Shown here in pieces: positions 34,814-42,552 of a stretch of 64,000 bases of DNA. How positions within the stretch are numbered: position 1 is the stretch's first letter; each line of letters starts with the position of its first letter. The notes beneath the pieces are model-generated. The model saw only the letters and a list, made by a program, of their open reading frames with translations, was not told where the DNA came from and made no database searches. This DNA comes from Trichococcus collinsii (GTDB lineage: Bacteria; Bacillota; Bacilli; Lactobacillales; Aerococcaceae), in assembly GCF_900107505.1 (NCBI RefSeq), contig NZ_FNQH01000001.1:799068-863067 (forward strand), read 5' to 3'. Both the position numbers and the translations under genes were made by a program.

Positions 34814-34977
34814 TTATCTATCTCCTCTGTATAGTGGATTTGAATTTTTTTCCTAAGCGTTAAAGCATTCCTCTGCATTTGATCTTCTGAAAATTGGAAT
34901 GTTGTTTTAAATTTTGCGCCGTCTGGATCTATGTACTCGTATAACCAGTAATATTTCAACTCAACGTGTTCCATCAT
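34810..34977 (-). CDS. Small hypothetical early protein
   Basis: About 55 aa from ATG 34977 (or the next codon). HVELKYYWLYEYIDPDGAKFKTTFQFSEDQ is a beta-rich start. It overlaps its upstream neighbour by 17 bp. Function unknown. Confidence 0.55.
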   Translation of the reverse strand: MMEHVELKYYWLYEYIDPDGAKFKTTFQFSEDQMQRNALTLRKKIQIHYTEEIDK

Positions 34978-35299
34978 CCGCTTTACCCCATTTCGCCAGT
35001 AGCTTTTCAATGTCAGTTGCTGATTTGTTATTCCAACTTATTTCCGGAATGTCGGTGTTTTTGATAATCTCAGCTGGCATGGATTCGATGTCGTTGAAAT
35101 CTTTTTCCCGATATCCCCAGCATCCATCGTCCATATATTTCTTTGGCTTCATGGAGAAAATGACTAACCAGGCATCCGAATGATTGGCGTTCTCTTCGTC
35201 CCGCACTACATAGCGGAATCCTTTTTCATACTTAAACTTCAGCCATGCCATAACCTCATCGCGGCTTTTTTCTCTGAAGAACTCACTTTCACCGATCAT
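34961..35299 (-). CDS. Hypothetical early protein
   Basis: 112 aa, mixed alpha/beta, with MAWLKFKYEKGFRYVVRDEEN and DAWLVIFSMKPKKY. No family recognised. It overlaps the 56-aa gene upstream by 11 bp. Confidence 0.6.
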   Translation of the reverse strand: MIGESEFFREKSRDEVMAWLKFKYEKGFRYVVRDEENANHSDAWLVIFSMKPKKYMDDGCWGYREKDFNDIESMPAEIIKNTDIPEISWNNKSATDIEKLLAKWGKADDGTR

Positions 35300-35459
35300 C
35301 GTTCGCCTCTAATTCTGCAACTCGATGCCGTATTTCCGAGAACAACGCGCCTAGCTTAAACATTGCATCGTTTTCTGATAGCGTGTCCCATTGGTTTAAA
35401 CACTTTTGAAGGAACTCCTTTTCTGTTTCATCGCCATGAAAGTAAACAAATCCATTCAT
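35289..35459 (-). CDS. Small hypothetical early protein
   Basis: 56 aa, ATG 35459 behind GGGGGAG. Acidic and helical (FLQKCLNQWDTLSENDAMFKLG, then IRHRVAELEA). Function unknown. Confidence 0.6.
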   Translation of the reverse strand: MNGFVYFHGDETEKEFLQKCLNQWDTLSENDAMFKLGALFSEIRHRVAELEANDDR

Positions 35460-35479
35460 TTCGCACTCCCCCTTCTTAT

Positions 35480-35674
35480 TTATTGGCGTTTCCAGTTTAA
35501 GCTGCGTAGGAATGAGTAAAATTCTTCATCCTCATCCGTTTCGCAAGGCCCATCGTATAGGTCACCAGATTCCGGCTCTTCCAGTTTGTACGGACGCAAT
35601 CTTGTTGCATCCATTATTTCTATTTCTTCCGGAGTCATAGGACGCCATTTGTAACCTGTATAGATTTGTTTCAA
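35480..35674 (-). CDS. Small hypothetical early protein (TTG start)
   Basis: 64 aa. The TTG at 35674 has AGGAGG 8 nt upstream and overlaps the stop of the preceding small gene (TTGA), so it is coupled. KWRPMTPEEIEIMD and an acidic stretch (ETDEDEEF). Function unknown. Confidence 0.6.
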   Translation of the reverse strand: MKQIYTGYKWRPMTPEEIEIMDATRLRPYKLEEPESGDLYDGPCETDEDEEFYSFLRSLNWKRQ

Positions 35675-35775
35675 GGCTTATACCTCCTCTTTTTGTCGAT
35701 ATAGTGCTGCAGCTCTCCGATCAGAAGTCCAGCTGTACCGATTGCAGCGATGATGATTAATTCAGCGGTACTCAT
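35671..35775 (-). CDS. Very small single-pass membrane protein
   Basis: 34 aa: MSTAELIIIAAIGTAGLLIG, then a basic tail. Its ATG lies one base after the stop of the 66-aa gene and its stop overlaps the next start, so it fits the operon even without a strong RBS. Confidence 0.5.
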   Translation of the reverse strand: MSTAELIIIAAIGTAGLLIGELQHYIDKKRRYKP

Positions 35776-35776
35776 G

Positions 35777-35977
35777 TCAAAATATCCATGTTTTCGTAGC
35801 AGTATATTCAAACGGTATGCCGATGATGACCTTCACTTCGTTTTTGAAGAATATAATTGCCCGGTTTCTTTCAACTACAATTTCTTCGATGTTTTCGCCT
35901 GCGACTTCCCTACCAACTTCATATGTTTCTTTTTTTCCGTTCGGATAATGTACCGTTATTTCTTTTATCATCTGCAT
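35777..35977 (-). CDS. Small hypothetical early protein
   Basis: 66 aa (64 if the second ATG at 35971 is used; AGGAGG fits both). ITVHYPNGKKETYEV and RNRAIIFFKNEVKVI suggest a small beta-rich fold. Function unknown. Confidence 0.6.
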   Translation of the reverse strand: MQMIKEITVHYPNGKKETYEVGREVAGENIEEIVVERNRAIIFFKNEVKVIIGIPFEYTATKTWIF

Positions 35978-36771
35978 CCAGCCTCCTCTTTTTGCTCATC
36001 CTTGAAAGGCACGCCGTTTTTGAATGTGTAACCCATCCTTTCGGCCTTCCCCCTCACGCCCGCCTCGCTACGGTCCAGAATGAACGCTATTTCGATAAAG
36101 CTGTGGCCCTTCTGCATCATCGTTTCAAGTGTATCTATTTCTCCTGCAGTGTATTTGTTGTGGTTCGGCAGGTAGCTAGGCCGTAATTTGATACCTTCCA
36201 TGCCAAGCCGCCTTTTGATTGCTCCGTGTGTCCGCTGCAGGATCCTGCTCATCTTCGGATAGGTCATATCCGGCTCTTTGGCCAGACTGATCAGCTTATT
36301 GATGTCCCCGGGAGTCCACGGCGTATTATGCGGCTTCGGCACCAGACGCTTCTTGTTAAAATCAGCTATCCTTTTTTCGTTAGCCCAATCAGGCTCAACT
36401 CCGAGCGCGTATTTATCGAACCTGGAGAAATCGATCATCTGTCGGTTCTTGTCGGCCCATTCCCAGAAATCCGCATATCCTATGTACAAGACGCGCCGCT
36501 CTTTCGCTAGCCGTTTCTTTTTTGCCGGGAAATTATATTTATCAATCCAGTTTGATATTAGGTGATAATCGACCCCGAGCTCCTTCGATAGCCGGCTGAT
36601 TGTGATGCCGTCCATGTGAGTCAGCGGATCTCCCAGATTCAATAGCCGGGCCTTGTTTACGATTCCGCTATATGTTCTGTCTAGGTTGGATGCGATTCTT
36701 TGCGTCGCCATCTTTCCCCAACTTTCTTCTAGGTATTCAAGCTCCCCTTCTGTCCATTTCTTTCCTCTCAT
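35968..36771 (-). CDS. Phage DNA-binding protein with repeated Myb/HTH-like units
   Basis: 267 aa from ATG 36771. Three Myb/SANT-like units are visible: W(T/S)EGELEYLEESWG..., TPGDINKLISLAKEP..TYPKMSRILQRTHGAIKRR and TAGEIDTLETMMQKGHSFIEIAFILDRSEAGVRGKAERMG, with a further HTH (ISRLSKELGVDYHLISNWI). Such proteins occur in early regions and probably regulate transcription or bind the origin; the role is not shown. Confidence 0.7.
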   Translation of the reverse strand: MRGKKWTEGELEYLEESWGKMATQRIASNLDRTYSGIVNKARLLNLGDPLTHMDGITISRLSKELGVDYHLISNWIDKYNFPAKKKRLAKERRVLYIGYADFWEWADKNRQMIDFSRFDKYALGVEPDWANEKRIADFNKKRLVPKPHNTPWTPGDINKLISLAKEPDMTYPKMSRILQRTHGAIKRRLGMEGIKLRPSYLPNHNKYTAGEIDTLETMMQKGHSFIEIAFILDRSEAGVRGKAERMGYTFKNGVPFKDEQKEEAGCR

Positions 36772-36910
36772 GCATCTCACCGCCTTTGCAGGTCTCGAAG
36801 CTAACGACCTTTATGTCTTCTTGTTTTGCATATTTCAGTGCCTCAGTCGTGCTGTCGAATATGCCGACAACCTTGTTTCTTATGGAGTCAGTCATGATTA
36901 CTTTAGCCAT
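36737..36910 (-). CDS. Small hypothetical early protein
   Basis: 57 aa from ATG 36910, with GGGGCGG 9 nt upstream. KVIMTDSIRNKVVGIFDSTTEALKYAKQ looks like a small alpha/beta protein. It overlaps both neighbours. Function unknown. Confidence 0.6.
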   Translation of the reverse strand: MAKVIMTDSIRNKVVGIFDSTTEALKYAKQEDIKVVSFETCKGGEMHERKEMDRRGA

Positions 36911-37070
36911 TTGCTGCCACCGCCCCTTTATAAAGAGACATGTATTTCCAAGCGAGATTAGCAAGTTCCTCCGAATCCTCAACGGTAGTTGCGAATGGAA
37001 CTTCTGATTCGTACCTATCCCAGAAATCATTGATTGCTGCTTTGGCTTTTTTCAACTCATCTACGTCCAT
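36903..37070 (-). CDS. Small hypothetical early protein
   Basis: 55 aa from ATG 37070 behind CAGGGGG. ELKKAKAAINDFWDRYE and acidic helices. Overlaps the next gene by 8 bp. Function unknown. Confidence 0.6.
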   Translation of the reverse strand: MDVDELKKAKAAINDFWDRYESEVPFATTVEDSEELANLAWKYMSLYKGAVAANG

Positions 37071-37075
37071 AACAA

Positions 37076-37867
37076 TTACCCCCTGTATTCCAGTTTCTTG
37101 TATTGTTCTTCGTTCATCAGCACTCCCACAACATGATGCCGCCTCATAAATGTTTCTTGCCCGCCGTTGTGCAGCTCTCCATGATGCTTCCGGCACAGGG
37201 CCATCATGTTATGTTTTGAGTGGTCCACCTTCCTGCGGTTCCGGCCGAATCCGATTGCATCCACATGATGGACCTCTCCATCTTTCCCGCAGATGACACA
37301 CTTCCGGATCCACAAGCATTTGATCAGATACGGTTTCATGTCGTCCAGGTAATGCGACGGTGCCTCAGCCAGTCCGATATCATTATCTAAGCAAAAGTCC
37401 ACTATGTAGCTGATGAACTGACTTGCCAGGGACACAGAACAATTTTTGGCCAACTCCGATGTGCTAAAATATGGCAGCCCTTTGGCGTGGATGAATTCCA
37501 GTTTCCGATGTTCCCGCACCTGGTCTATGTTATCTCCTGTGTAGCGTGCAATATCCCGGCACAATGCGTTAATGAACTTCCTTTGCGGCGCGGTGATTAC
37601 CCGGTTGTCGAATAGTCTGAATTCGCCGAACAGATCGCCATTCGCATCCACCAATTTGTCAAAAAGATATTCTGGTATGGATGCATCCATGCGTATGATC
37701 ATTTCTGTTTGGCCATAGGCGTTTACCCTTCTGGCCAGAACTTCGGCAAGTCGGTTTACGCTGCCATCATCATTGGTTTGAGTCAGTTTGGATGCATCTT
37801 CGGCCATTTCCTTTTCGACTTTGACCAGGATCTTGTCGATGTGCTTTTTCCGTTTACGTTTATTCAT
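37076..37867 (-). CDS. Putative HNHc nuclease
   Basis: 263 aa. The C-terminal part has the HNHc core CVICGKDGEVHHVDAIG.GRNR...HSKHNMMALCRKHHGELH with two Cys and several His for zinc and metal. The N-terminal half is helical. The type is common beside the phage replisome organizer in Lactobacillales. It overlaps the organizer gene by 4 bp. Confidence 0.82.
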   Translation of the reverse strand: MNKRKRKKHIDKILVKVEKEMAEDASKLTQTNDDGSVNRLAEVLARRVNAYGQTEMIIRMDASIPEYLFDKLVDANGDLFGEFRLFDNRVITAPQRKFINALCRDIARYTGDNIDQVREHRKLEFIHAKGLPYFSTSELAKNCSVSLASQFISYIVDFCLDNDIGLAEAPSHYLDDMKPYLIKCLWIRKCVICGKDGEVHHVDAIGFGRNRRKVDHSKHNMMALCRKHHGELHNGGQETFMRRHHVVGVLMNEEQYKKLEYRG

Positions 37868-38781
37868 CCAACATTCTTCCCGGAGGATTTCAGTTTGGAG
37901 ATGCGTTCAGCGATTGTTTCGGCCACTTCCGGCGCTACAGGCGTTTCAGTTTCATTACGCGGTTCGTCCACCCAATCAGGCATGACCTCTTTCTTTGGCT
38001 GCCTGCCGTGCTGCATTTGTTTCTGATGGCCGACAGATTCGGCTTCCGCATCAGCTATTGTCTTGATGCCTTTTGACGCCCAGGTCTTCATCATCGTTTG
38101 GGCATATTTATAAGGAGCGCCGCTGAAGGCCGCTTTCTTTAGAGCCATGATGACAAGCTCCTCGTTCAAATCGTTTATCCAAAACTCCAAATCCTGCATG
38201 ATGATTGGTGTTGGCATTCCGAAATTTTGTTGAAATAGCAGATGGACGTCGCCGCCGCTTGGTTTTTCTTTCTCTGTCTCTATCTCTATCTTTAACTCTC
38301 TCTCTATCTCTATCTCTATCTCTGGTGGATTTTTGTCGGACATTTGTCCACCCTTTTGTCCAGTCTCTTGTCCATCAGAAAGTAGGATAGTTTTCTCTTT
38401 TTCGATGCGCGTGCGGTACTCCCGTTTGCGGTCCGCCTCGGTACTAGAACGTCCGATGAATGTCTGGATGTCGCTCATGAACATGACGCCATTCTCAAGC
38501 ACTTCAATCAGGCCCAGATCATCAAACAATTTCACCGCCCTCTCAACGTCTCCGATACTGTGACGCGTTACCTTCGAAAGCATTTCCGCATTATATGGGA
38601 TTCGCTCCGTAAGCATCAGTTTGCCTTCGTTCTTTAGGCTCCGGAGGTACAGCTTCAGAAGGATGTTCGAATACTTGTACCCGTCCGGCAGACCTTCCAG
38701 CACGATCATGGCGTCGCTATCGAAGAAGTCCGCTTTTAATTTGAGATAGTAATATTTCTTGTTATCGCTCACTTTGCTCAC
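37864..38781 (-). CDS. Replisome organizer (DnaD-like)
   Basis: 305 aa. The N-terminal winged helix (KKYYYLKLKADFFDSDAMIVLEGLPDG...ILLKLYLRSL) is the phage replisome organizer domain. Residues about 195-245 (LEFWINDLNEELVIMALKKAAFSGAPYKYAQTMMKTWASKGI) are the DnaD/DnaB_2 domain. The linker is encoded by a short hexanucleotide repeat giving IEIEIERELKIEIETEKE. It should open the phage origin and load helicase; no DnaC-like loader follows. Starts at GTG 38781. Confidence 0.85.
   Translation of the reverse strand: MSKVSDNKKYYYLKLKADFFDSDAMIVLEGLPDGYKYSNILLKLYLRSLKNEGKLMLTERIPYNAEMLSKVTRHSIGDVERAVKLFDDLGLIEVLENGVMFMSDIQTFIGRSSTEADRKREYRTRIEKEKTILLSDGQETGQKGGQMSDKNPPEIEIEIERELKIEIETEKEKPSGGDVHLLFQQNFGMPTPIIMQDLEFWINDLNEELVIMALKKAAFSGAPYKYAQTMMKTWASKGIKTIADAEAESVGHQKQMQHGRQPKKEVMPDWVDEPRNETETPVAPEVAETIAERISKLKSSGKNVG
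38268..38323. repeat. TCTCTA-type microsatellite inside the replisome organizer
   Basis: Imperfect tandem TATCTC/TCTCTC hexamers over about 55 bp. In frame they encode alternating Ile-Glu. The unit is a multiple of three, so copy changes would keep the frame. It could also serve as part of the phage origin, which often lies in this gene. Confidence 0.6.
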
Positions 38782-38826
38782 CTGCTGTCTGTGATATAAT
38801 TGGTGTGTAATTTGTTTTAGTTACAG

Positions 38827-38853
38827 GCTGATGTTCGCGCATCAGCTTTTTTT
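38827..38853 (+). terminator. Plus-strand intrinsic terminator inside the minus-strand operon
   Basis: GCTGATG / CATCAGC stem with TTTTTTT on the plus strand, overlapping the last codons of the 85-aa gene. It would stop antisense transcription entering the early operon. On the minus strand it has no T tract. Confidence 0.55.
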
Positions 38854-39099
38854 GTACCATGATTTAAACCTGCGGTGATACTCGGCTTCCGCATCAGCAA
38901 GCTTGATTTTTACTTTCGTATCCAGCAGCGGATAGTGGTCCATTTCCAGGAACGTTCCATCCACCAGATTAACTTGCAGGACAGGAACCGATCTCCCGTC
39001 GATTATTTCCCATATACGGGCCAAGTTCGGATCCGATCTACTTTGTTTATTCGAAAGGCCGCGCCGGGCAGATATTTCTGATAATAGATACAGGCTCAT
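38842..39099 (-). CDS. Hypothetical early protein
   Basis: 85 aa. SVPVLQVNLVDGTFLEMDHYPLLDTKVKIKLADAEAEYHRRFKSWYKK; alpha/beta. Overlaps the upstream stop by one base. Function unknown. Confidence 0.6.
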   Translation of the reverse strand: MSLYLLSEISARRGLSNKQSRSDPNLARIWEIIDGRSVPVLQVNLVDGTFLEMDHYPLLDTKVKIKLADAEAEYHRRFKSWYKKS

Positions 39100-39371
39100 C
39101 AGACCACCCTTTCCGGAATTTTTAAGTTACCAGTGATTAGTCGCATTTCAAGAACGGTTGCATCCAGATACTGATCATTTATTTCCTTAAGATCCGATTG
39201 CTTTTTATTAAGACGACCAGCTGTCAACAGGATCTGCTTCTGCGACCGATACACGTATACCCGGTAACTATCCGTGGCATCGTGCTCAACGATGATCATG
39301 GCAAGCAGATTATCCCTAACGAATGCTTTGGCCAGTTTATTTGGGTACCGCTCACTTAGATATGTTTTCAT
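39099..39371 (-). CDS. Hypothetical early protein
   Basis: 90 aa from ATG 39371 behind GGAAGGAG. YRVYVYRSQKQILLTAGRL, then a helical and beta C-terminus. Function unknown. Confidence 0.6.
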   Translation of the reverse strand: MKTYLSERYPNKLAKAFVRDNLLAMIIVEHDATDSYRVYVYRSQKQILLTAGRLNKKQSDLKEINDQYLDATVLEMRLITGNLKIPERVV

Positions 39372-39603
39372 CTTGCTCACTCCTTCCACCTACGTTAGGA
39401 TCTCCCCAAAACTTCTCGATGCCTCCGATTATTACTCCTTTGGCCTGTTCATCCGTAAGCCCAAGCTTCAAACATTCAGCCCTCAGGTTATTTGCGATCA
39501 AAACTGAAACGTATGAGAGTTCTTCAATATTTCCGCTCATGCTTATCCGGTGGTTACCTGTTCCGTAATCAAGTTCGCATTTCACAAAGCTAAATTTCCT
39601 CAT
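39352..39603 (-). CDS. Hypothetical early protein
   Basis: 83 aa from ATG 39603 (AAAGGTGG upstream). FVKCELDYGTGNHRISMSGNIEELSYVSVLIANNL. Overlaps both neighbours. Function unknown. Confidence 0.6.
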   Translation of the reverse strand: MRKFSFVKCELDYGTGNHRISMSGNIEELSYVSVLIANNLRAECLKLGLTDEQAKGVIIGGIEKFWGDPNVGGRSEQDENISK

Positions 39604-39862
39604 TCTTTTCACCACCTTTCAGCATCAATGATGCTTGCACTGTTAAATCGATATCGTAACAGCGCTTAACGAAGCCAATGTACGGATAAACAAATTCTGA
39701 TCTGTCATGTACTTCAGTTCGATCTGACTTCAAACCGTCAAAACAGTCCAGATAGTCATCAACCTTTTCAAGCGAATCTGTTGTGAGCAAAATATTAACG
39801 TTTGCGCCCATCCTCATTGCATCCAGGACAGCCTTTTCTTTTTCGTTTACTGTCTCTCTCAT
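39590..39862 (-). CDS. Hypothetical early protein
   Basis: 90 aa behind AAGGGGG. NVNILLTTDSLEKVDDYLDCFDGLKSD and FVKRCYDIDLTVQASLM; alpha/beta. Function unknown. Confidence 0.58.
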   Translation of the reverse strand: MRETVNEKEKAVLDAMRMGANVNILLTTDSLEKVDDYLDCFDGLKSDRTEVHDRSEFVYPYIGFVKRCYDIDLTVQASLMLKGGEKNEEI

Positions 39863-39875
39863 GGTTTTATCCCCC

Positions 39876-40001
39876 TTAAAACATCAGCCCTAATTCAATC
39901 CCACCAGCTATGCCGAAGAATAGTAATGCGATACTAACTACAATTGTCGTTCCGATAAAACTCACCAACCTATCCTCAAATTCATCAGTGAATATCTTCA
40001 T
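39876..40001 (-). CDS. Very small membrane protein
   Basis: 41 aa from ATG 40001 with AGGAGG 7 nt upstream. One hydrophobic helix (FIGTTIVVSIALLFFGIAGG) after an acidic start. Function unknown. Confidence 0.58.
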   Translation of the reverse strand: MKIFTDEFEDRLVSFIGTTIVVSIALLFFGIAGGIELGLMF

Positions 40002-40039
40002 GTGTATTCCTCCTGTGATGCGCCCTGCCCGGCCGTTTC

Positions 40040-40333
40040 TCAGTTATATTTGGTGTTTTTTTGAATCCATTTCTCCACTGCCTTCTTCGGATAAAGCCGC
40101 TCCCCGCCTCGTTCGCAGTATGGGAATCCAGGTTGATATAAGTAATACTTGTCCGCCGTATCAACGGAACAGTTCAGAATTCGCTTGGATACTTCTTTGC
40201 GGTTTAGTAGCTCTTCATCGAACAAGCTTTCTTCAACGCTTTCCTTCACGATCGGAAGGGTCACGTCTTGGATTTTTGCAGCCATCCACTGGAAGAATTC
40301 CTCTGTGGTTTGGCCATCGAAGTGTATTTCCAT
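40040..40333 (-). CDS. DUF771-like phage DNA-binding protein
   Basis: 97 aa from ATG 40333 (AAAGGAG 8 nt upstream). LNRKEVSKRILNCSVDTADKYYLYQPGFPYCERGGERLYPKKAVEKWIQKNTK is an excisionase-like winged helix of the DUF771 type found just after cro in Lactobacillales phages. It probably binds DNA. Confidence 0.75.
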   Translation of the reverse strand: MEIHFDGQTTEEFFQWMAAKIQDVTLPIVKESVEESLFDEELLNRKEVSKRILNCSVDTADKYYLYQPGFPYCERGGERLYPKKAVEKWIQKNTKYN

Positions 40334-40338
40334 GTTGA

Positions 40339-40530
40339 TCACTCCTTTCTGAATACGTCTAAGCTGACTTCCAGCGCATCAGCTATCTTGCACACCAGTT
40401 CGAAGCTGGGCTTCTTAATTCGGCCGTGCTTCAAGTCCGATACGGTGCCGGAATGAACCTTCATGCGTTTAGCCAGCTGCTCCTGGTTCAAATTCTTCTC
40501 ATTCAATATTCTTTCGATGATATCCCACAT
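40339..40530 (-). CDS. XRE-family Cro-like regulator
   Basis: 63 aa, a bare HTH (LNQEQLAKRMKVHSGTVSDLKHGRIKKPSFELVCKIADAL). GGGAGG before the ATG. The upstream stretch 40531-40696 has ATACA-N5-TGTAT (near 40591-40605) and two TTGTGT copies, possible operator elements. It starts the early operon downstream of the plus-strand 116-aa insert. Confidence 0.8.
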   Translation of the reverse strand: MWDIIERILNEKNLNQEQLAKRMKVHSGTVSDLKHGRIKKPSFELVCKIADALEVSLDVFRKE

Positions 40531-40696
40531 GCTCGCACCTCCCTAAGTACTATATGTTGTGTCTGATTGTGTTGCATCCCCCATACATATCGTGTATATT
40601 ATTTATAGGAATCTTTATCGCTTCAAACTAATGCATATTATCTTTAACCTTTTTGAATTCACTTTCTTGTAAAAAAAACGAAAATGAGGTAATTAC

Positions 40697-41047
40697 ATGG
40701 ATTTAAGTACATTTCTCCCAACGTTGGTAACGGCTAGCATCCCTGCAGTCATTGCTTATTTAACAGCTTCCAAACAAGCTAGTTCTAAATTGAAAGAATT
40801 AGATAAAAATACAAAATTAGAGCTTGCCAAAATTGAAATTACACATAAATCTGAGTTAGAAAAAATGCAATTAGAATATGAGTTAAAACTAAAAGAACAA
40901 GAGAATAATTCTCAAAATGAATTTGCACTTGGTATCTTGTCTGGAAAATTTGATATAAGCGGGATTTCTGAGAGTCTAGATGAATTATCCAAGGTTAGTC
41001 AGAAAGCTAACAAATTGAAAACCTCAAATTTTGTAAAGAATAAATAG
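40697..41047 (+). CDS. Membrane-anchored coiled-coil protein (moron)
   Basis: 116 aa on the strand opposite to its neighbours. An N-terminal hydrophobic helix (LPTLVTASIPAVIAYLTAS), a long charged coiled coil (residues 25-75) and a polar end. AT-rich. The layout resembles small phage exclusion or spanin-like proteins, but no family is recognised. TGAGGT lies before the ATG. Confidence 0.62.
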   Translation: MDLSTFLPTLVTASIPAVIAYLTASKQASSKLKELDKNTKLELAKIEITHKSELEKMQLEYELKLKEQENNSQNEFALGILSGKFDISGISESLDELSKVSQKANKLKTSNFVKNK

Positions 41048-41089
41048 TGATGCTACACAATTTCTAATTTCTTGTATCTTCCATCTTTT

Positions 41090-41860
41090 TCACCCATCTA
41101 ATTCCAAATCCATTAGCGCTATAATCCCGCGTCTTTCAAGCAACTCATGAATGAACAGCCTTCCTTTTTGCGTCCACTTCGTCTGCATCTGCGTATCGGG
41201 TTCTCCGTTGCTTCGAATGATATTAATCGTGTTCGACTTGGTGTAACCGTTGTTCATGTGATGTATGTACAGGATCCATTGATTGCCAACCTTACGCTGT
41301 ACTCGCTCCTCGTGCAGGACTTTGTTTAGCTCCCTGGCTGACAAGCCATAGTCTGCAGCAATCTGCGTCACCGTAAGCAAGCCCTTCGATTGGAGAATTT
41401 TGTCCAGATATCCGATTTTCGGTTCATACTCTGCAATGAGTTGCGCCTGCACTTCAGCTGTTTCAATCAGCTTCTGCTTTTCTTTCTGCTCCTCAATCCA
41501 TGCCTGGGCTCTCGCAATCGGATCTTCAATCATATATGAGTTTTTCGGCTGTGCTGTTTCCATTTCATTGAATTTCTTGACGTATCTCGCAGTGAACAGC
41601 ACGCCCTTCTTGCCAGTGAGCTTATTGGCCACCATCTCGCACCCTTGTTTCGTGATTAGGTAGCAAGGACGCGGCTGATTATTCAAATCATGATAAGTGG
41701 ATTCTATGAAGAAATCGCCCGACGCAATTTTGCTTTCGGCTAAATAACTGATGTATGTACGAATATCTCTAAGTAATTCTGTATGTCTTTTTTCAACCAT
41801 TGTTGCGACTTCCTTTGAATCAATCGCTGCAGCTTTATTTAATAGTTGTAAATCATTCAT
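41090..41860 (-). CDS. Phage antirepressor: Rha-type N-terminus, KilA-C/ANT C-terminus
   Basis: 256 aa from ATG 41860 (GAAGGGACC upstream). Residues about 10-95 match the Rha regulator domain (EVATMVEKRHTELLRDIRTYI, ITKQGCEMVANKLTGKKGVLFTARYVKKFNEME). The C-terminal half matches the ANT domain (GLLTVTQIAADYGLSARELNKVLHE..VQRKVGNQWILY..). Such proteins promote induction or early gene expression. Confidence 0.85.
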   Translation of the reverse strand: MNDLQLLNKAAAIDSKEVATMVEKRHTELLRDIRTYISYLAESKIASGDFFIESTYHDLNNQPRPCYLITKQGCEMVANKLTGKKGVLFTARYVKKFNEMETAQPKNSYMIEDPIARAQAWIEEQKEKQKLIETAEVQAQLIAEYEPKIGYLDKILQSKGLLTVTQIAADYGLSARELNKVLHEERVQRKVGNQWILYIHHMNNGYTKSNTINIIRSNGEPDTQMQTKWTQKGRLFIHELLERRGIIALMDLELDG

Positions 41861-41921
41861 TTTGGTCCCTTCTTTCTTTTTTTTGATCCCTTTGAGATAA
41901 TGGCTCAAAGGAGGTGAAAAA

Positions 41922-42386
41922 ATGGCAAATTATTATACTGGGTTTATTTGTAATAATGGGCATGTGCGTTCTTCTTATGGTGAATGCAGCGAAACATTTT
42001 GCCCGGAGTGCGGATCTGAAGTGCTCCATCAATGTCCAAGCTGCAACACCTTAATTCGTGGAATTAAGAATGATGATTTTTCGTCTTTTTACAAGTACAA
42101 ACGCCCAAATTATTGTTTTAAATGCTCCAAACCTTTACCTTGGACAGAGAAGATTCTGGAAAATTCAGTTGAGTTATTATCTTTAGATACACAACTTGAC
42201 AGCGAAACAAAGGCTCTTATTAAAAACGCACTTCCAGATTTATTAGTTGAAACACCAACAACAAATGTCGCAATCGCAAAATACCAGACGTATATGAGTG
42301 GGGCTTCTAAAATTGTGAAAGACGGAATGAGAAATTTACTTGTTGATGTACTCAGCGAAACGGTTAAAAAGTCTCTTTTTGGTTAG
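41922..42386 (+). CDS. DUF2321-like zinc-ribbon protein (moron)
   Basis: 154 aa with AAAGGAGGTG before the ATG. The first 75 residues hold several CxxC knuckles (FCPECGS, HQCPSCN, YCFKCSK); the rest is helical (LLSLDTQLDSETKALIKNALPDLL). This fits DUF2321, whose role is unknown. It lies on the plus strand between minus-strand genes and is likely lysogen-expressed. Its end overlaps the convergent small zinc-ribbon gene by 23 bp. Confidence 0.72.
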   Translation: MANYYTGFICNNGHVRSSYGECSETFCPECGSEVLHQCPSCNTLIRGIKNDDFSSFYKYKRPNYCFKCSKPLPWTEKILENSVELLSLDTQLDSETKALIKNALPDLLVETPTTNVAIAKYQTYMSGASKIVKDGMRNLLVDVLSETVKKSLFG

Positions 42387-42519
42387 GCCTTCCGCACCAT
42401 TGGCAATAATTGTCCGACGTTTCGATGACACCACCACAGAAGTTGCACCTTTTGTGGTGGTGCTTTTTGGTTATTAACAAATAAAGTTTGATCAGATGTT
42501 TCCTTAGTTCTTTTAGCAA
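42364..42519 (-). CDS. Small zinc-ribbon protein overlapping DUF2321
   Basis: 51 aa from TTG 42519, with AGGAGG 8 nt upstream. KRCNFCGGVIETSDNYCQWCGRP is a clear C2-C2 zinc ribbon after a basic helical start. It lies in the early operon direction directly after the 75-aa HTH gene. Its codons include the stem of the plus-strand terminator of DUF2321 (the HHH and CGG codons), so the same DNA serves both. Confidence 0.62.
   Translation of the reverse strand: MLKELRKHLIKLYLLITKKHHHKRCNFCGGVIETSDNYCQWCGRPNQKETF
42429..42468 (+). terminator. Intrinsic terminator of the DUF2321 gene
   Basis: CACCACCACA / TGTGGTGGTG stem, then CTTTTT on the plus strand. It lies inside the coding region of the minus-strand zinc-ribbon gene. 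Confidence 0.7.
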
Positions 42520-42552
42520 TCTATCTTCCTCCTATGCTGATCTTCGTTCATG

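Noticed and set aside
38268..38323. TCTCTA repeats looked at as a CRISPR-like or iteron array
   Set aside because: Units are 6 bp without spacers and lie in frame inside a coding region.
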